21,988 bases of DNA from an uncultured Lachnospiraceae bacterium (GTDB taxonomy: Bacteria; Bacillota; Clostridia; Lachnospirales; Lachnospiraceae). Shown in pieces: positions 1 to 8,203 of the stretch. The notes under the pieces are model-generated. The model was not told the origin of the DNA. It saw only the letters and a list, made by a program, of their open reading frames with translations, and searched no databases. The stretch is taken from NCBI GenBank assembly GCA_934320895.1, contig CAKRFY010000041.1:1-21988 (forward strand), given 5' to 3'. A program made the position numbers and the translations under genes. Positions within the stretch are counted from its first letter, which is position 1. Each line of letters begins with the position of its first letter.

Positions 1-102
1 AAATTGTATGATTCTGATGGAAATGAAGTTTTTGATAAAAGTATTATAGATAAATTTGTTGACTTTGTTTTAGATAGAACAAAATATATACAGATTTATT
101 AG
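1..102 (+). CDS. C-terminal fragment of an unknown protein (runs in from the left)
   Basis: An open frame enters from the left edge in frame 1 and ends at TAG 100-102, giving 33 residues that end in YIQIY. The composition looks like ordinary coding sequence, but nothing identifies a family. The stop lies only 3 bp before the inverted repeat of the IS element. The frame is the same as that of the methyltransferase gene on the other side of the IS if bases 106-1571 are removed. The two pieces may therefore once have been one gene, although the stops TAG and TAA at 100-105 argue against simple continuity. Confidence 0.45.
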   Translation, partial: KLYDSDGNEVFDKSIIDKFVDFVLDRTKYIQIY

Positions 103-105
103 TAA

Positions 106-1571
106 ACACCACTTTACAACTTTTTCATAAAAAAAATATCGTACAGGACTTTCTGATGTATAATGAGTTTGCCTAAAACATTACAAAGGAAGGTGACCCT
201 GTACGACAAAAGTATTATACAACGAAAAAACACTGATTGGTAGACTTAATCAATATTTTTTTATTTATTTTAAAACTTTTTCTGCACCTACGGCAGATAC
301 ATTGTTTTTACTGATACTCTCAATATTGGCTTTGGAATCAGTTCATTCAATAAGATTCCTGTATCAGCATTTTTTATCCGGAATAACTAAGAAATCTTTA
401 AATGCTTTTTACCATGCCTGTTCTTATGCTAAGGCTGATTATTCCAGGTTTATGAATGTGACAGCACGGACTGCTTTACACCTGATTCCGGATTTATTAA
501 AAACGCAGCCGGTATTTCTTTGCATAGACGATACTATGGTTACAAAATTTGGCACGAAATTTGAAAATGTGTCAAAACTTTTTGACCATGCTGCACACAA
601 TGGCTCTAATTACTTAAATGGTCATTGTTTTGTAAGCCTGATGCTCTGCGTACCGGTTTGGAAACACAATAAGATCTCTTATCTTGCTGTACCTTTAGGT
701 TACAGGATGTGGCAGAAAAAAGAATCAAAACTGCAGCTTGCCGCATCTATGGTCCGCCAGGTTATGCCTGAATTTTCACAAAAGAAAAATGTTATCATCC
801 TTTGTGACAGCTGGTATATGAAAAAGAGTCTTGTTTCCGTTGTTGACGAATACCCTAATCTCGACCTGATCGGTAATGCAAGGTCAGACTCTGTTATTTA
901 TGATCTGGCACCGGCACCTACAGGCAGAAAGGGAAGACCTGCAAAACACGGACAAAGGCTCTCCATAGATGAAGATTTTGCACTGTCAGCTGAAAAGATT
1001 GGTGATTATTATACAGGTGTACGCCGTGTACTTACAAATCTTTTCGGAGTCCGAGAAGTCCTTGCATATGTCACATCAACCGTAAAAGAGGGTGGGGCGA
1101 AACGCTTGTTTTTCAGTACAGTTTCTCCTGAACAGTTGGATATTTTCTGTGCATGGCAGGAAAAGGTTCCATTAAATCAGATCGGCAGTGATTGGATGCA
1201 ATATATACCATTATTTTTATATTCATTCCGATGGAATATTGAAGTCAGTTATTATGAGCAGAAAACATTCTTGTCTTTATGCAGTTATATGGTACGAAGC
1301 TGCAAAGGAATCGAAATGATGGTAAATCTTATCAACATCAGTTATTGTGCAATGAAACTGCTACCTTATGTTGACAAAGAATTTGCTGACTATAAAGATA
1401 AAAGTGTGCAGGAAATTCGTTTTGCCATAAGTGAAGGTATCCGTGAGCAGATATTTTTCACCGGTTTCGTGCAAAATGTCGAAACCCAAATAAAATCAAA
1501 ATCCGTGATAAATGCTATAAAACAAGTATTTAGGAAACATGGGTATCATTTATAAAGTTGTAAAGTGGTGT
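106..1571 (+). mobile_element. IS4-superfamily insertion sequence
   Basis: Perfect 18-bp terminal inverted repeats (ACACCACTTTACAACTTT at 106-123 and its reverse complement at 1554-1571) enclose one transposase gene. The right repeat overlaps the end of the transposase frame and lies inside the start of the next gene. I see no target-site duplication: the flanks read ...TTAGTAA on the left and ACATTAC... on the right. Loss of the duplication by later deletion is possible. Confidence 0.85.
302..1555 (+). CDS. IS4-superfamily DDE transposase, N-terminus probably frameshifted
   Basis: This is a DDE transposase that cuts and rejoins the ends of the surrounding IS. The first aspartate is in CIDDTMV (Asp codon 527-529), the second in LCDSWYMKK (806-808), and the glutamate in RWNIEVSYY (1241-1243). 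The last region fits the IS4 signature Y-x2-R-x3-E-x6-K exactly (YSFRWNIEVSYYEQK). The usable start here is TTG at 302 with no ribosome site, but the same frame stays open and coding-like back to 197. A GTG at 193, behind AAGGA, reads MTLYDKSIIQ in another frame and would join this one if the A6 tract at 225-230 were one base shorter. The element is therefore either inactivated by a one-base insertion or uses slippage at A6. Confidence 0.8.
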   Translation: MFLLILSILALESVHSIRFLYQHFLSGITKKSLNAFYHACSYAKADYSRFMNVTARTALHLIPDLLKTQPVFLCIDDTMVTKFGTKFENVSKLFDHAAHNGSNYLNGHCFVSLMLCVPVWKHNKISYLAVPLGYRMWQKKESKLQLAASMVRQVMPEFSQKKNVIILCDSWYMKKSLVSVVDEYPNLDLIGNARSDSVIYDLAPAPTGRKGRPAKHGQRLSIDEDFALSAEKIGDYYTGVRRVLTNLFGVREVLAYVTSTVKEGGAKRLFFSTVSPEQLDIFCAWQEKVPLNQIGSDWMQYIPLFLYSFRWNIEVSYYEQKTFLSLCSYMVRSCKGIEMMVNLINISYCAMKLLPYVDKEFADYKDKSVQEIRFAISEGIREQIFFTGFVQNVETQIKSKSVINAIKQVFRKHGYHL

Positions 1572-2546
1572 ACATTACAAAAAGAGCACTTTATAGCCGT
1601 ATCACCATCTGATTTATATTATAAAAATTTATCTGAATATTGGAAAAGTCTTGATTTGAATTCCATATCTGTGTTGTATGATGTGAATAAGCTGAAAAAA
1701 ATGGGAATGTTGGATGAAAATCTGATAACAGCTGAAAATGTGCTAAAAGATTACATATTTACGGCAATGAATCAAAAAGAATTTGCTGCACAATGTTATG
1801 TTGAACAAATTAATGAAAATGTAGAATATAACGATGATGCAACATATAATATGCAACAAAATGAGCATGATCGTCAGGTATTAAAGAAAAAATGGAATAT
1901 GAATTATTTTAATACAATACCTAACATGGGGCTTGTTTATATGATGCAAAGTAAACCTGATGATAAAATTACAGTACTTGAGGTTGGATGTGATTGTGGA
2001 GCAAATCTTATTGCAATACATAATGCATACAGAAATGCCAAATTATATGGCATAGAAATTAATGAAGATGCAGCGAAAATAGCATCAAATGTTTTTAATG
2101 TACAGACTGGAAATATTGAAGAAGAAAATCTGCAATATGAACAGGATTCATTCGACTATATTATATTTGGAGATGTTTTAGAACATCTTCATGAACCGGA
2201 AAGGGTAGTTTCCTACTGCAGAAATCTATTAAAGGAAGATGGCAGAATTATTGCATGTATTCCCAATTTGATGCATTATTCGGTTATGAAAGAATTATTA
2301 AATGGAAACTTTACGTATCGTGATACAGGTTTATTAGATAGAACACATATTCATTTCTTTACATTTAATGAAATTTTGCGTTTATTTAACGAAGCTGGCT
2401 ATGAAATTGAAAATATATCATCGGTAGGTAGAGTGAAAACTGACAAAGACATGGAATTTGTAAAGAGAATGATGAAAATATCATCAGGAGCAGAAGAGCA
2501 TATGTTTACAACATTTCAATATTTGGTATCAGTGATAAAGAGGTAA
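1539..2546 (+). CDS. Class I SAM-dependent methyltransferase, N-terminus altered by the IS
   Basis: The C-terminal two thirds is a Rossmann-fold methyltransferase. The SAM-binding motif I, VLEVGCDCG, is at residues 146-154, and a motif like FGDVLEHLHEP at 210-220 resembles many small-molecule or glycan methyltransferases. The substrate cannot be read. The first 11 residues (MGIIYKVVKWC) are encoded by the end of the transposase gene and the IS right repeat, so the native start has been replaced. The coding-like sequence begins right at the IS edge with TLQKEHF. A weak AGGA lies 4 nt before ATG 1539. The gene precedes the phosphonate genes in the same direction (38-bp gap to the aminotransferase), so it may act on the same surface polymer. 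Promoter activity from the IS could drive the operon, but I see no clear promoter. Confidence 0.75.
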   Translation: MGIIYKVVKWCTLQKEHFIAVSPSDLYYKNLSEYWKSLDLNSISVLYDVNKLKKMGMLDENLITAENVLKDYIFTAMNQKEFAAQCYVEQINENVEYNDDATYNMQQNEHDRQVLKKKWNMNYFNTIPNMGLVYMMQSKPDDKITVLEVGCDCGANLIAIHNAYRNAKLYGIEINEDAAKIASNVFNVQTGNIEEENLQYEQDSFDYIIFGDVLEHLHEPERVVSYCRNLLKEDGRIIACIPNLMHYSVMKELLNGNFTYRDTGLLDRTHIHFFTFNEILRLFNEAGYEIENISSVGRVKTDKDMEFVKRMMKISSGAEEHMFTTFQYLVSVIKR

Positions 2547-2583
2547 AAAAATTTGAGATAGGACAGAATAGGAAGTGAATTAT

Positions 2584-3702
2584 ATGCAAAGAAATATTTT
2601 ATTAAACCCAGGACCATCTACAACAACAGATACTGTTAAGATGGCTCAGGTGGTGCCGGACATATGTCCGAGAGAAAAAGAGTTCTCGCAGGTTATGGAT
2701 CAGTTGAGAAAAGACTTATTAAAAATTGTACATGCAGATTCTGAAAAGTATACTTCAGTATTGTTTTGTGGTTCAGGAACGCTCAATATTGATGTGTGTT
2801 TAAATTCATTGCTTCCGGCTGGAAAAAAGATTTTGGTGATAAACAATGGAGCATACAGTTCAAGGGCCGTAGAAATATGTGAATATTATGGACTTCCATA
2901 TATAGAATTAAAGTATGATTTTGATAAATTACCGGATCTTTCAGAAATAGAAAGAGTTTTATCTGAAAATGATGATATTGCACTTGTACATACTACACAT
3001 AATGAAACAGGAACAGGAATTTTAAATCCGATTCGTGATATAGGTGCGCTTATTCATAAATATAATGCTGTATTTACAGTCGACACTACATCAACTTTGG
3101 CTATGAGACCGATTAACATAGAAAAAGATAATATTGATTTTTGTATGGCATCGGCTCAAAAGGGATTAATGGCAATGACTGGTCTTTCATTTATTATAGG
3201 AAACAAAGAGATTATAGAAAAATCAAAAGATTATCCTAGACGGTCCTATTACTGCAATCTTTATTTGCAGTATCATTTCTTTGAAACTACGGGACAGATG
3301 CATTTTACACCACCTGTACAGACAGTGTATGCAGCCGTTCAGGCTATGAAAGAATATTTTGAAGAGGGTGAACAAAATAAGTGGGAAAGACATCTTAGAG
3401 TTTCAGAGGCTATACATGATGGTCTTTCAAAGTTAGGATTTAAAGAAGTTATAAAGAGAGAATGGCAGTCAGGACTTGTCGTAACGGCTATATATCCTGA
3501 TGATGAAAATTGGAATTTTGAGAAAATACATGATTATTGCTATGAGAGAGGATTTACTATCTATCCGGGAAAAATCACTGGGACAGATACATTTAGATTA
3601 TGTGCTTTGGGTGCGATTGACAAAGACGACATTGAAAATTTCTTTGATGTTTTTGAGCAGGCATTGAAATATTATCAAATAAAAATTCCGGTAAAATATT
3701 GA
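2584..3702 (+). CDS. phnW: 2-aminoethylphosphonate-pyruvate aminotransferase
   Basis: This PLP-dependent class V aminotransferase interconverts 2-aminoethylphosphonate plus pyruvate with phosphonoacetaldehyde plus alanine. In this biosynthetic context it should run toward AEP. Family signatures are NPGPSTT near the N-terminus, VVPDICPREKEF, VDTTS with the PLP-binding Asp167, and SAQKGLM with the Schiff-base Lys193, almost the same position as Lys194 known for PhnW. At 372 residues the length is normal. I prefer ATG 2584, with AGGAAG 8 nt upstream, over GTG 2575, which overlaps that ribosome site. It sits upstream of PEP mutase and phosphonopyruvate decarboxylase, which supply its substrate. 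Confidence 0.9.
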   Translation: MQRNILLNPGPSTTTDTVKMAQVVPDICPREKEFSQVMDQLRKDLLKIVHADSEKYTSVLFCGSGTLNIDVCLNSLLPAGKKILVINNGAYSSRAVEICEYYGLPYIELKYDFDKLPDLSEIERVLSENDDIALVHTTHNETGTGILNPIRDIGALIHKYNAVFTVDTTSTLAMRPINIEKDNIDFCMASAQKGLMAMTGLSFIIGNKEIIEKSKDYPRRSYYCNLYLQYHFFETTGQMHFTPPVQTVYAAVQAMKEYFEEGEQNKWERHLRVSEAIHDGLSKLGFKEVIKREWQSGLVVTAIYPDDENWNFEKIHDYCYERGFTIYPGKITGTDTFRLCALGAIDKDDIENFFDVFEQALKYYQIKIPVKY

Positions 3703-3723
3703 TGCAGATTTAAGGGGAAAATA

Positions 3724-3758
3724 GTGTGAAAAATCCATATATGCAAGATTTTTCACAC
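3724..3758. repeat. 12-bp perfect inverted repeat between phnW and the PEP mutase gene
   Basis: GTGTGAAAAATC (3724-3735) pairs perfectly with GATTTTTCACAC (3747-3758) around an 11-nt loop. No T-run follows the right arm, so it is not a standard intrinsic terminator. A weaker pairing of GCACAC near 3775 with GTGTGC near 3811 lies just downstream. It could be an attenuator, an mRNA-stabilising hairpin or a protein site within the operon. Confidence 0.6.
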
Positions 3759-3832
3759 CCAAGATTTGTGTCTGCGCACACTTGATACAAACTTGCTATG
3801 CACAAAAAACGTGTGCAGAAATGGGGATTAGA

Positions 3833-5128
3833 ATGAAAAAAGTATATACATGTTTTTGTACGGATATTATACATGAGGGACATCTTAATATAATTAATGA
3901 AGCAAAAAAATATGGAGAAGTAATTGTAGGAGTACTAAGTGATGAAGCAATGGTAAAATTTAATAGATTTCCTACATTGGATTTTAAGGAGAGAGTTGAT
4001 CTTGTAAGAAGTATAGCTGGGGTGAGCAAGGTTATAATCCAAAATGAAGTTATGTATAATGATGTTATAGATGAAATTAAACCAGATTATGTCATACATG
4101 GCACAAATTGGCTTGAAGGTCCGATGTTAGCAATAAGACAAAATGTTGAGAAACTTCTTAGCGTATATGGAGGAGAAATAATAGATGTTCCGTATATGTA
4201 TAATGATGATATTAAGAGGGCGGATGCAAGGGTTATGGAAAAACTTGCGATGCCTGAATACAGAAGAAGAAGATTAAAACAACTTATAAAAATAAGGGGA
4301 CTTGTTAAGGCACTTGAAGTTCACAGTGGGCTTACGGGGCTTATTGCTGAAAAAACGATAGTTGAACATGACGGTCAGATTGATCAGTTTGATGCTATGT
4401 GGATAAGTTCACTCTGTGATTCAACTGCAAAAGGGAAACCTGACATTGAACTTGTTGATATGACATCGAGATTCAGAACCATAGATGATGTTATGGAAGT
4501 CACAACAAAGCCTATTGTTTTTGATGGGGATACAGGCGGACTTATTGAACATTTTGTATATACGGTACGTTCTCTTGAGAGGATGGGAGTATCAGCAATT
4601 ATCATAGAAGACAAGACGGGACTTAAGAAGAATTCTTTGTTTGGGACGGAAGTTACACAGACACAGGATAGCATTGAGCATTTTTGCGAGAAGATAACTG
4701 CAGGTAAAAAGGTACAGCTTACAGATGATTTTATGATAATAGCGAGAATAGAAAGCCTTATTCTTGAAAAAGGTATGAATGATGCTTTGGCAAGGGCAAA
4801 AGCATATGTAAATGCAGGTGCCGATGGAATTATGATATATAGCAGAAGGAAGAAACCTGATGAAATATTTGAGTTTTGTGATAAATTCCGTAAGAAAGAT
4901 AGAAAGACACCAATTGTAGTTGTTCCAACATCGTATAATGCCACTACAGAGGCAGAACTTGCAGAGCATGGCATAAATTTAGTAATATATGCAAATCAGC
5001 TCACGAGAAGTGCATTTCCCGCAATGCAGCAGACTGCGACTGATATTTTGAAGTATCATAGAGCGAAGGAAGTAGATGACAGACTTTTACCGATTAAAGA
5101 TATTATTACATTAATAGATGAATTATGA
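3833..5128 (+). CDS. aepX: Cytidylyltransferase-like / phosphoenolpyruvate mutase fusion
   Basis: PEP mutase rearranges phosphoenolpyruvate to phosphonopyruvate, the C-P bond-forming step of nearly all phosphonate pathways. Residues about 1-135 form a nucleotidyltransferase domain with HEGH at 14-17 (HxGH motif). Residues about 145-431 are the mutase barrel, with the signature EDKTGLKKNS at 259-268, which separates PEP mutase from isocitrate-lyase relatives, and the metal-site segment FDGDTGG from 230. The frame extends upstream to 3782, but ATG 3833 fits the domain start (MKKVYTCFCTD) and has GGGG about 7 nt before it. The fused N-terminal domain is known in other PEP mutases and suggests nucleotide activation of the product. 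The gene is followed after 15 bp by a second nucleotidyltransferase. Confidence 0.92.
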   Translation: MKKVYTCFCTDIIHEGHLNIINEAKKYGEVIVGVLSDEAMVKFNRFPTLDFKERVDLVRSIAGVSKVIIQNEVMYNDVIDEIKPDYVIHGTNWLEGPMLAIRQNVEKLLSVYGGEIIDVPYMYNDDIKRADARVMEKLAMPEYRRRRLKQLIKIRGLVKALEVHSGLTGLIAEKTIVEHDGQIDQFDAMWISSLCDSTAKGKPDIELVDMTSRFRTIDDVMEVTTKPIVFDGDTGGLIEHFVYTVRSLERMGVSAIIIEDKTGLKKNSLFGTEVTQTQDSIEHFCEKITAGKKVQLTDDFMIIARIESLILEKGMNDALARAKAYVNAGADGIMIYSRRKKPDEIFEFCDKFRKKDRKTPIVVVPTSYNATTEAELAEHGINLVIYANQLTRSAFPAMQQTATDILKYHRAKEVDDRLLPIKDIITLIDEL

Positions 5129-5143
5129 GATTAGGGGGCTAAA

Positions 5144-5860
5144 ATGGAAAATGCGATAGTTATGGCATCAGGACTTGGAACAAGAATGAGACCATTGACA
5201 GAAAAAAAGCCAAAACCTTTAATTAAAGTAAATGGAATACCTATGATTGAGACTGTTATAAATGCACTTAAGTACAGAAAGGTTGATGATATATATATTG
5301 TTGTCGGATATCTTGGAGAACAGTTTGAATATCTGACTAATAAATATGACAATATACATATAATAAAAAATACTGTATATGAGAGTGTAAATAATATATC
5401 TTCTATATATGTGGCAAGAGATGTGTTAGATAAAGGAGACTGTTTTATTTGTGAAGCAGATTTATATATAGAAGATGAAAGTATTTTAGATAATAAAAAT
5501 TTTAATATATCAGACAGTACTTCGTGTTATTTTGGAAAGATGATAGAGGGCTTTTCGGACGACTGGGTATTCGATTTGAATGAAAATGGTGACATTATCA
5601 GAGTAGGAAAGAATGGTACTGATTGTTTTAACATGACGGGGATAGCTTTCTTTAAGCACGCAGATGCTGTTATATTAAAAAGTGCTATTGAAGAACAGTA
5701 TGCAAAAGGGGATTATATGGAACTGTTCTGGGATGATGTGGTAAATAGAAATCTTGATAAGTTAAAACTTAGGATACATAAGATAAATGCAGACCAGATA
5801 ATTGAGATAGATACAGTTAAAGAATTAGAAGAGATAAATTCAAGATTTAAGGAGCGTTAG
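5144..5860 (+). CDS. LicC/PntC-like nucleotidyltransferase, probably CTP:AEP cytidylyltransferase
   Basis: This 238-residue protein belongs to the sugar-phosphate/phosphocholine nucleotidyltransferase family. The N-terminal pyrophosphorylase loop is at residues 7-19 (MASGLGTRMRPLT), followed by KKPKPLIKVNGIPM. LicC-type enzymes make CDP-choline, and PntC makes CMP-AEP in phosphonate operons. Its place between PEP mutase and phosphonopyruvate decarboxylase makes AEP the likely acceptor. The gene has a good ribosome site (AGGGGG, 5 nt before ATG 5144) and short gaps on both sides, so it is in the same operon. The alternative is a sugar nucleotidyltransferase for the modified glycan; substrate choice cannot be settled from motifs alone. 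Confidence 0.8.
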   Translation: MENAIVMASGLGTRMRPLTEKKPKPLIKVNGIPMIETVINALKYRKVDDIYIVVGYLGEQFEYLTNKYDNIHIIKNTVYESVNNISSIYVARDVLDKGDCFICEADLYIEDESILDNKNFNISDSTSCYFGKMIEGFSDDWVFDLNENGDIIRVGKNGTDCFNMTGIAFFKHADAVILKSAIEEQYAKGDYMELFWDDVVNRNLDKLKLRIHKINADQIIEIDTVKELEEINSRFKER

Positions 5861-5879
5861 GGGGCATTATAATAATATT

Positions 5880-6995
5880 ATGAGAGTAGAAGATTTTATA
5901 GAAGTATTAGGAGCTGATTTTTATGCAGGAGTTCCAGATTCGCAGTTAAAGCCTTTGTGCGATTATCTTATAAATACATATGGTATATCAGATAAGCATG
6001 TGATTGCGGCAAATGAAGGAAACTGTACGGCACTTGCAGCAGGTTATCATCTTGCAACTGGAAAAGTACCTGTTGTGTATATGCAAAATAGTGGAATAGG
6101 TAATGTTATAAATCCTATTGCATCACTTTTAAATGATAAAGTTTATGCTATTCCATGTATATTTGTTGTAGGATGGAGAGGAGAACCTGGTGTTCATGAT
6201 GAGCCACAGCATGTATATCAGGGAGAAGTAACTGTAAGATTACTTGAAGATATGGGAATTAAAGTGTTTATCTTATCCAAAGATACCAAAAAAGCTGAAT
6301 TGAGCAAAGTGATGGAAAGATTTTCAGAATTATTAAAGCTGGGAAAGGATGTTGCTTTTGTTGTAAGAAAAGATGCACTTTCGTATGATAAAAATGTAGT
6401 GTATAAAAATGATAATAAGATGAAACGTGAAGAAATTATCAGACAGATAGTAAAAGTGACGGGTGATGATCCGATTATATCAACTACAGGGAAAGCAAGC
6501 AGAGAGTTATTTGAAATTCGTGAGCAGAATGGACAAGGACATGAACATGATTTTCTTACAGTGGGTTCGATGGGACATAGCAGTTCAATAGCACTTGGAA
6601 TTGCAATGAACAAACCTGAAAAGAAGGTATGGTGTATAGATGGTGATGGAGCCGCCTTAATGCACATGGGTTCAATGGCGGTACTTGGAAGCAGTCATCA
6701 GAAAAATATGGTGCATGTAGTTATAAATAATGGAGCACATGAAACAGTTGGTGGAATGCCAACAGTTGTTTCAAAAATTGATTTATGTAAGATAGCTGAA
6801 GGATGTGGCTATAACAGTATAATGTATGCAACAAGTCTTGATGAACTAGACAGAGTTTTGAAAAAAGCAAAGAATTCAGATGAATTATGTTTTATAGAAG
6901 TAAAGGCAGCGATAGGTGCAAGAGAAGATTTGGGAAGGCCAACTACAACGGCTAGAGAAAATAAAAACGGATTTATGGAGTTTTTGGAAAAGTAG
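5880..6995 (+). CDS. aepY: Phosphonopyruvate decarboxylase
   Basis: This thiamine-diphosphate enzyme decarboxylates phosphonopyruvate to phosphonoacetaldehyde, which pulls the unfavourable PEP mutase reaction forward. The N-terminal part has AGVPDSQLKPL and the cofactor-activating glutamate in AANEGNCTAL (Glu46). The C-terminal part has the ThDP motif beginning GDG at 255-257 and ending NN at 283-284, and TTGKASRELFE, typical of this family. At 371 residues it is full length. ATG 5880 lies 19 bp after the previous stop; a GGGGG at 5860-5864 is rather far upstream to act as its ribosome site. With phnW and aepX it completes the three-step route PEP to AEP. Confidence 0.92.
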   Translation: MRVEDFIEVLGADFYAGVPDSQLKPLCDYLINTYGISDKHVIAANEGNCTALAAGYHLATGKVPVVYMQNSGIGNVINPIASLLNDKVYAIPCIFVVGWRGEPGVHDEPQHVYQGEVTVRLLEDMGIKVFILSKDTKKAELSKVMERFSELLKLGKDVAFVVRKDALSYDKNVVYKNDNKMKREEIIRQIVKVTGDDPIISTTGKASRELFEIREQNGQGHEHDFLTVGSMGHSSSIALGIAMNKPEKKVWCIDGDGAALMHMGSMAVLGSSHQKNMVHVVINNGAHETVGGMPTVVSKIDLCKIAEGCGYNSIMYATSLDELDRVLKKAKNSDELCFIEVKAAIGAREDLGRPTTTARENKNGFMEFLEK

Positions 6996-7039
6996 ACAAA
7001 AACTAATATGTGTTTATGATTTGTTAGAGGGGGAGATAG

Positions 7040-7053
7040 ATGCAGATATTGAT
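7040..7053 (+). pseudogene. Five-codon remnant of the next operon gene, cut by the IS605-type element
   Basis: ATG 7040 has a strong ribosome site (AGGGGGAG ending about 4 nt upstream) and begins MQILI. Such starts are common in glycosyltransferases of surface-polymer operons, but that is only an impression. The frame then passes into the IS and happens to run into tnpB. TTGAT at 7049-7053 is the classical target of ISDra2-like IS200/IS605 elements, so the insertion point may be right after 7053. The rest of the gene is not recognisable downstream of the element. Confidence 0.4.
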
Positions 7054-7090
7054 ATTATCAAACAATACATACAGTCACAAGGAGAGAAAA

Positions 7091-8203
7091 ATGGCAAACA
7101 GAGCAATTAAGTATCGACTTTATCCTACAACTGAACAAAAAGTTATGTTTGCAAAGACCTTTGGTTGTTGCCGTAAAGTTTATAATCTTATGCTTGCAGA
7201 TAAGATTAAATGCTATGAAGAAACTTCATCTTTTGGTAAACAGACACCTGCTAAGTATAAGACGGAGTATCCTTTCCTTAAAGAGGTAGACAGCCTTGCA
7301 CTTGCAAATGTGCAGCTTAATCTGCAAAGTGCTTTGAAAAACTGTTTTGACAAAAATCGAAAGGCTCGCAATGGTTTTCCAAAATTCAAGTCTGCAAAAC
7401 ATAGTAGAAGATCATATACAACCAACAATCAGAAAGTAACTGTTGCTATAATAGACAATGCTGTTAAACTGCCCAAAATAGGTAGAGTGAAATGTAAAGT
7501 TCATAGATTGCCTGAAACTGGCTGGGTTATAAAATCAGCCACCGTATCTCAGGATAGAGATGGTAGATTTTATGTATCAGTTCTTTTTGAGTTTGAACAG
7601 ACTGTTGTTTATACTGAAAAAAATGATAATGCGTTAGGATTGGATTATAAATCTGAAGGATTATACATGGATTCAAATGGTAATATTGGAACAGACCACA
7701 AATATTATCGGGACAGTCATGATAAACTTGCTAAAGCACAGAGAAAGTTAAGGCATATGACTATTGGTAGTAATAATTACCAAAAACAGCAACGACATAT
7801 TTCAAAGATACATAAACATATAGCAAATCAGCGTTTAGACAATTTGCATAAAAAATCTACTGAGATAGCCAATCGGTATGATGTAGTATGCGTAGAAAGT
7901 TTGAACATGAGAGCAATGTCCAATAAAGGCTTTGGTAATGGAAAAGCCACAATGGATAATGGTTATGGAATGTTCCTGAATATGCTTGAATATAAATTTA
8001 CTGACAGAGGAAAATACTTTATCAAGGTAGACAAATGGTATCCGTCGAGTCAGATCTGTAGTTGTTGTGGCAGGCGAAGAAAACTAACATTAACAGAAAG
8101 GATTTATAAATGTGAATGTGGGTTAGCAATAAACCGTGACCATAATGCAGCTATAAACATAAAAAACGAGGGCTTGCGTATACTCCGTGAGGAAGTGGCA
8201 TAA
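7091..8203 (+). CDS. tnpB: TnpB RNA-guided nuclease of an IS605-type element
   Basis: TnpB is the RNA-guided DNA nuclease of IS200/IS605 elements and the ancestor of Cas12. The N-terminal OrfB helix-turn-helix part begins MANRAIKYRLYPT. The RuvC residues are all present: Asp185 in GLDYKSEG, Glu269 in VCVESLNM, and Asp350 in INRDHNAA. A four-cysteine zinc ribbon lies between the last two (Cys323/Cys326 and Cys341/Cys343). ATG 7091 has AAGGAG about 7 nt upstream and matches the usual N-terminus, so I prefer it to the longer frame from 7040. At 370 residues it is full length and looks active. Its guide RNA would come from the 3' end of the gene and the downstream right end. Confidence 0.92.
   Translation: MANRAIKYRLYPTTEQKVMFAKTFGCCRKVYNLMLADKIKCYEETSSFGKQTPAKYKTEYPFLKEVDSLALANVQLNLQSALKNCFDKNRKARNGFPKFKSAKHSRRSYTTNNQKVTVAIIDNAVKLPKIGRVKCKVHRLPETGWVIKSATVSQDRDGRFYVSVLFEFEQTVVYTEKNDNALGLDYKSEGLYMDSNGNIGTDHKYYRDSHDKLAKAQRKLRHMTIGSNNYQKQQRHISKIHKHIANQRLDNLHKKSTEIANRYDVVCVESLNMRAMSNKGFGNGKATMDNGYGMFLNMLEYKFTDRGKYFIKVDKWYPSSQICSCCGRRRKLTLTERIYKCECGLAINRDHNAAINIKNEGLRILREEVA

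Noticed and set aside
4384..4974. Reverse-strand open frame of 196 codons inside the PEP mutase gene, and one of 149 codons at 6218-6667 inside the decarboxylase gene
   Set aside because: Both lie opposite genes with clear catalytic motifs, have no ribosome site and show Ser/Ile-rich composition typical of antisense shadows.
6916..7110. Short forward frame bridging the decarboxylase gene end and the tnpB start
   Set aside because: It overlaps the last 80 bases of the decarboxylase in another frame and the start of tnpB; no ribosome site and no family features.
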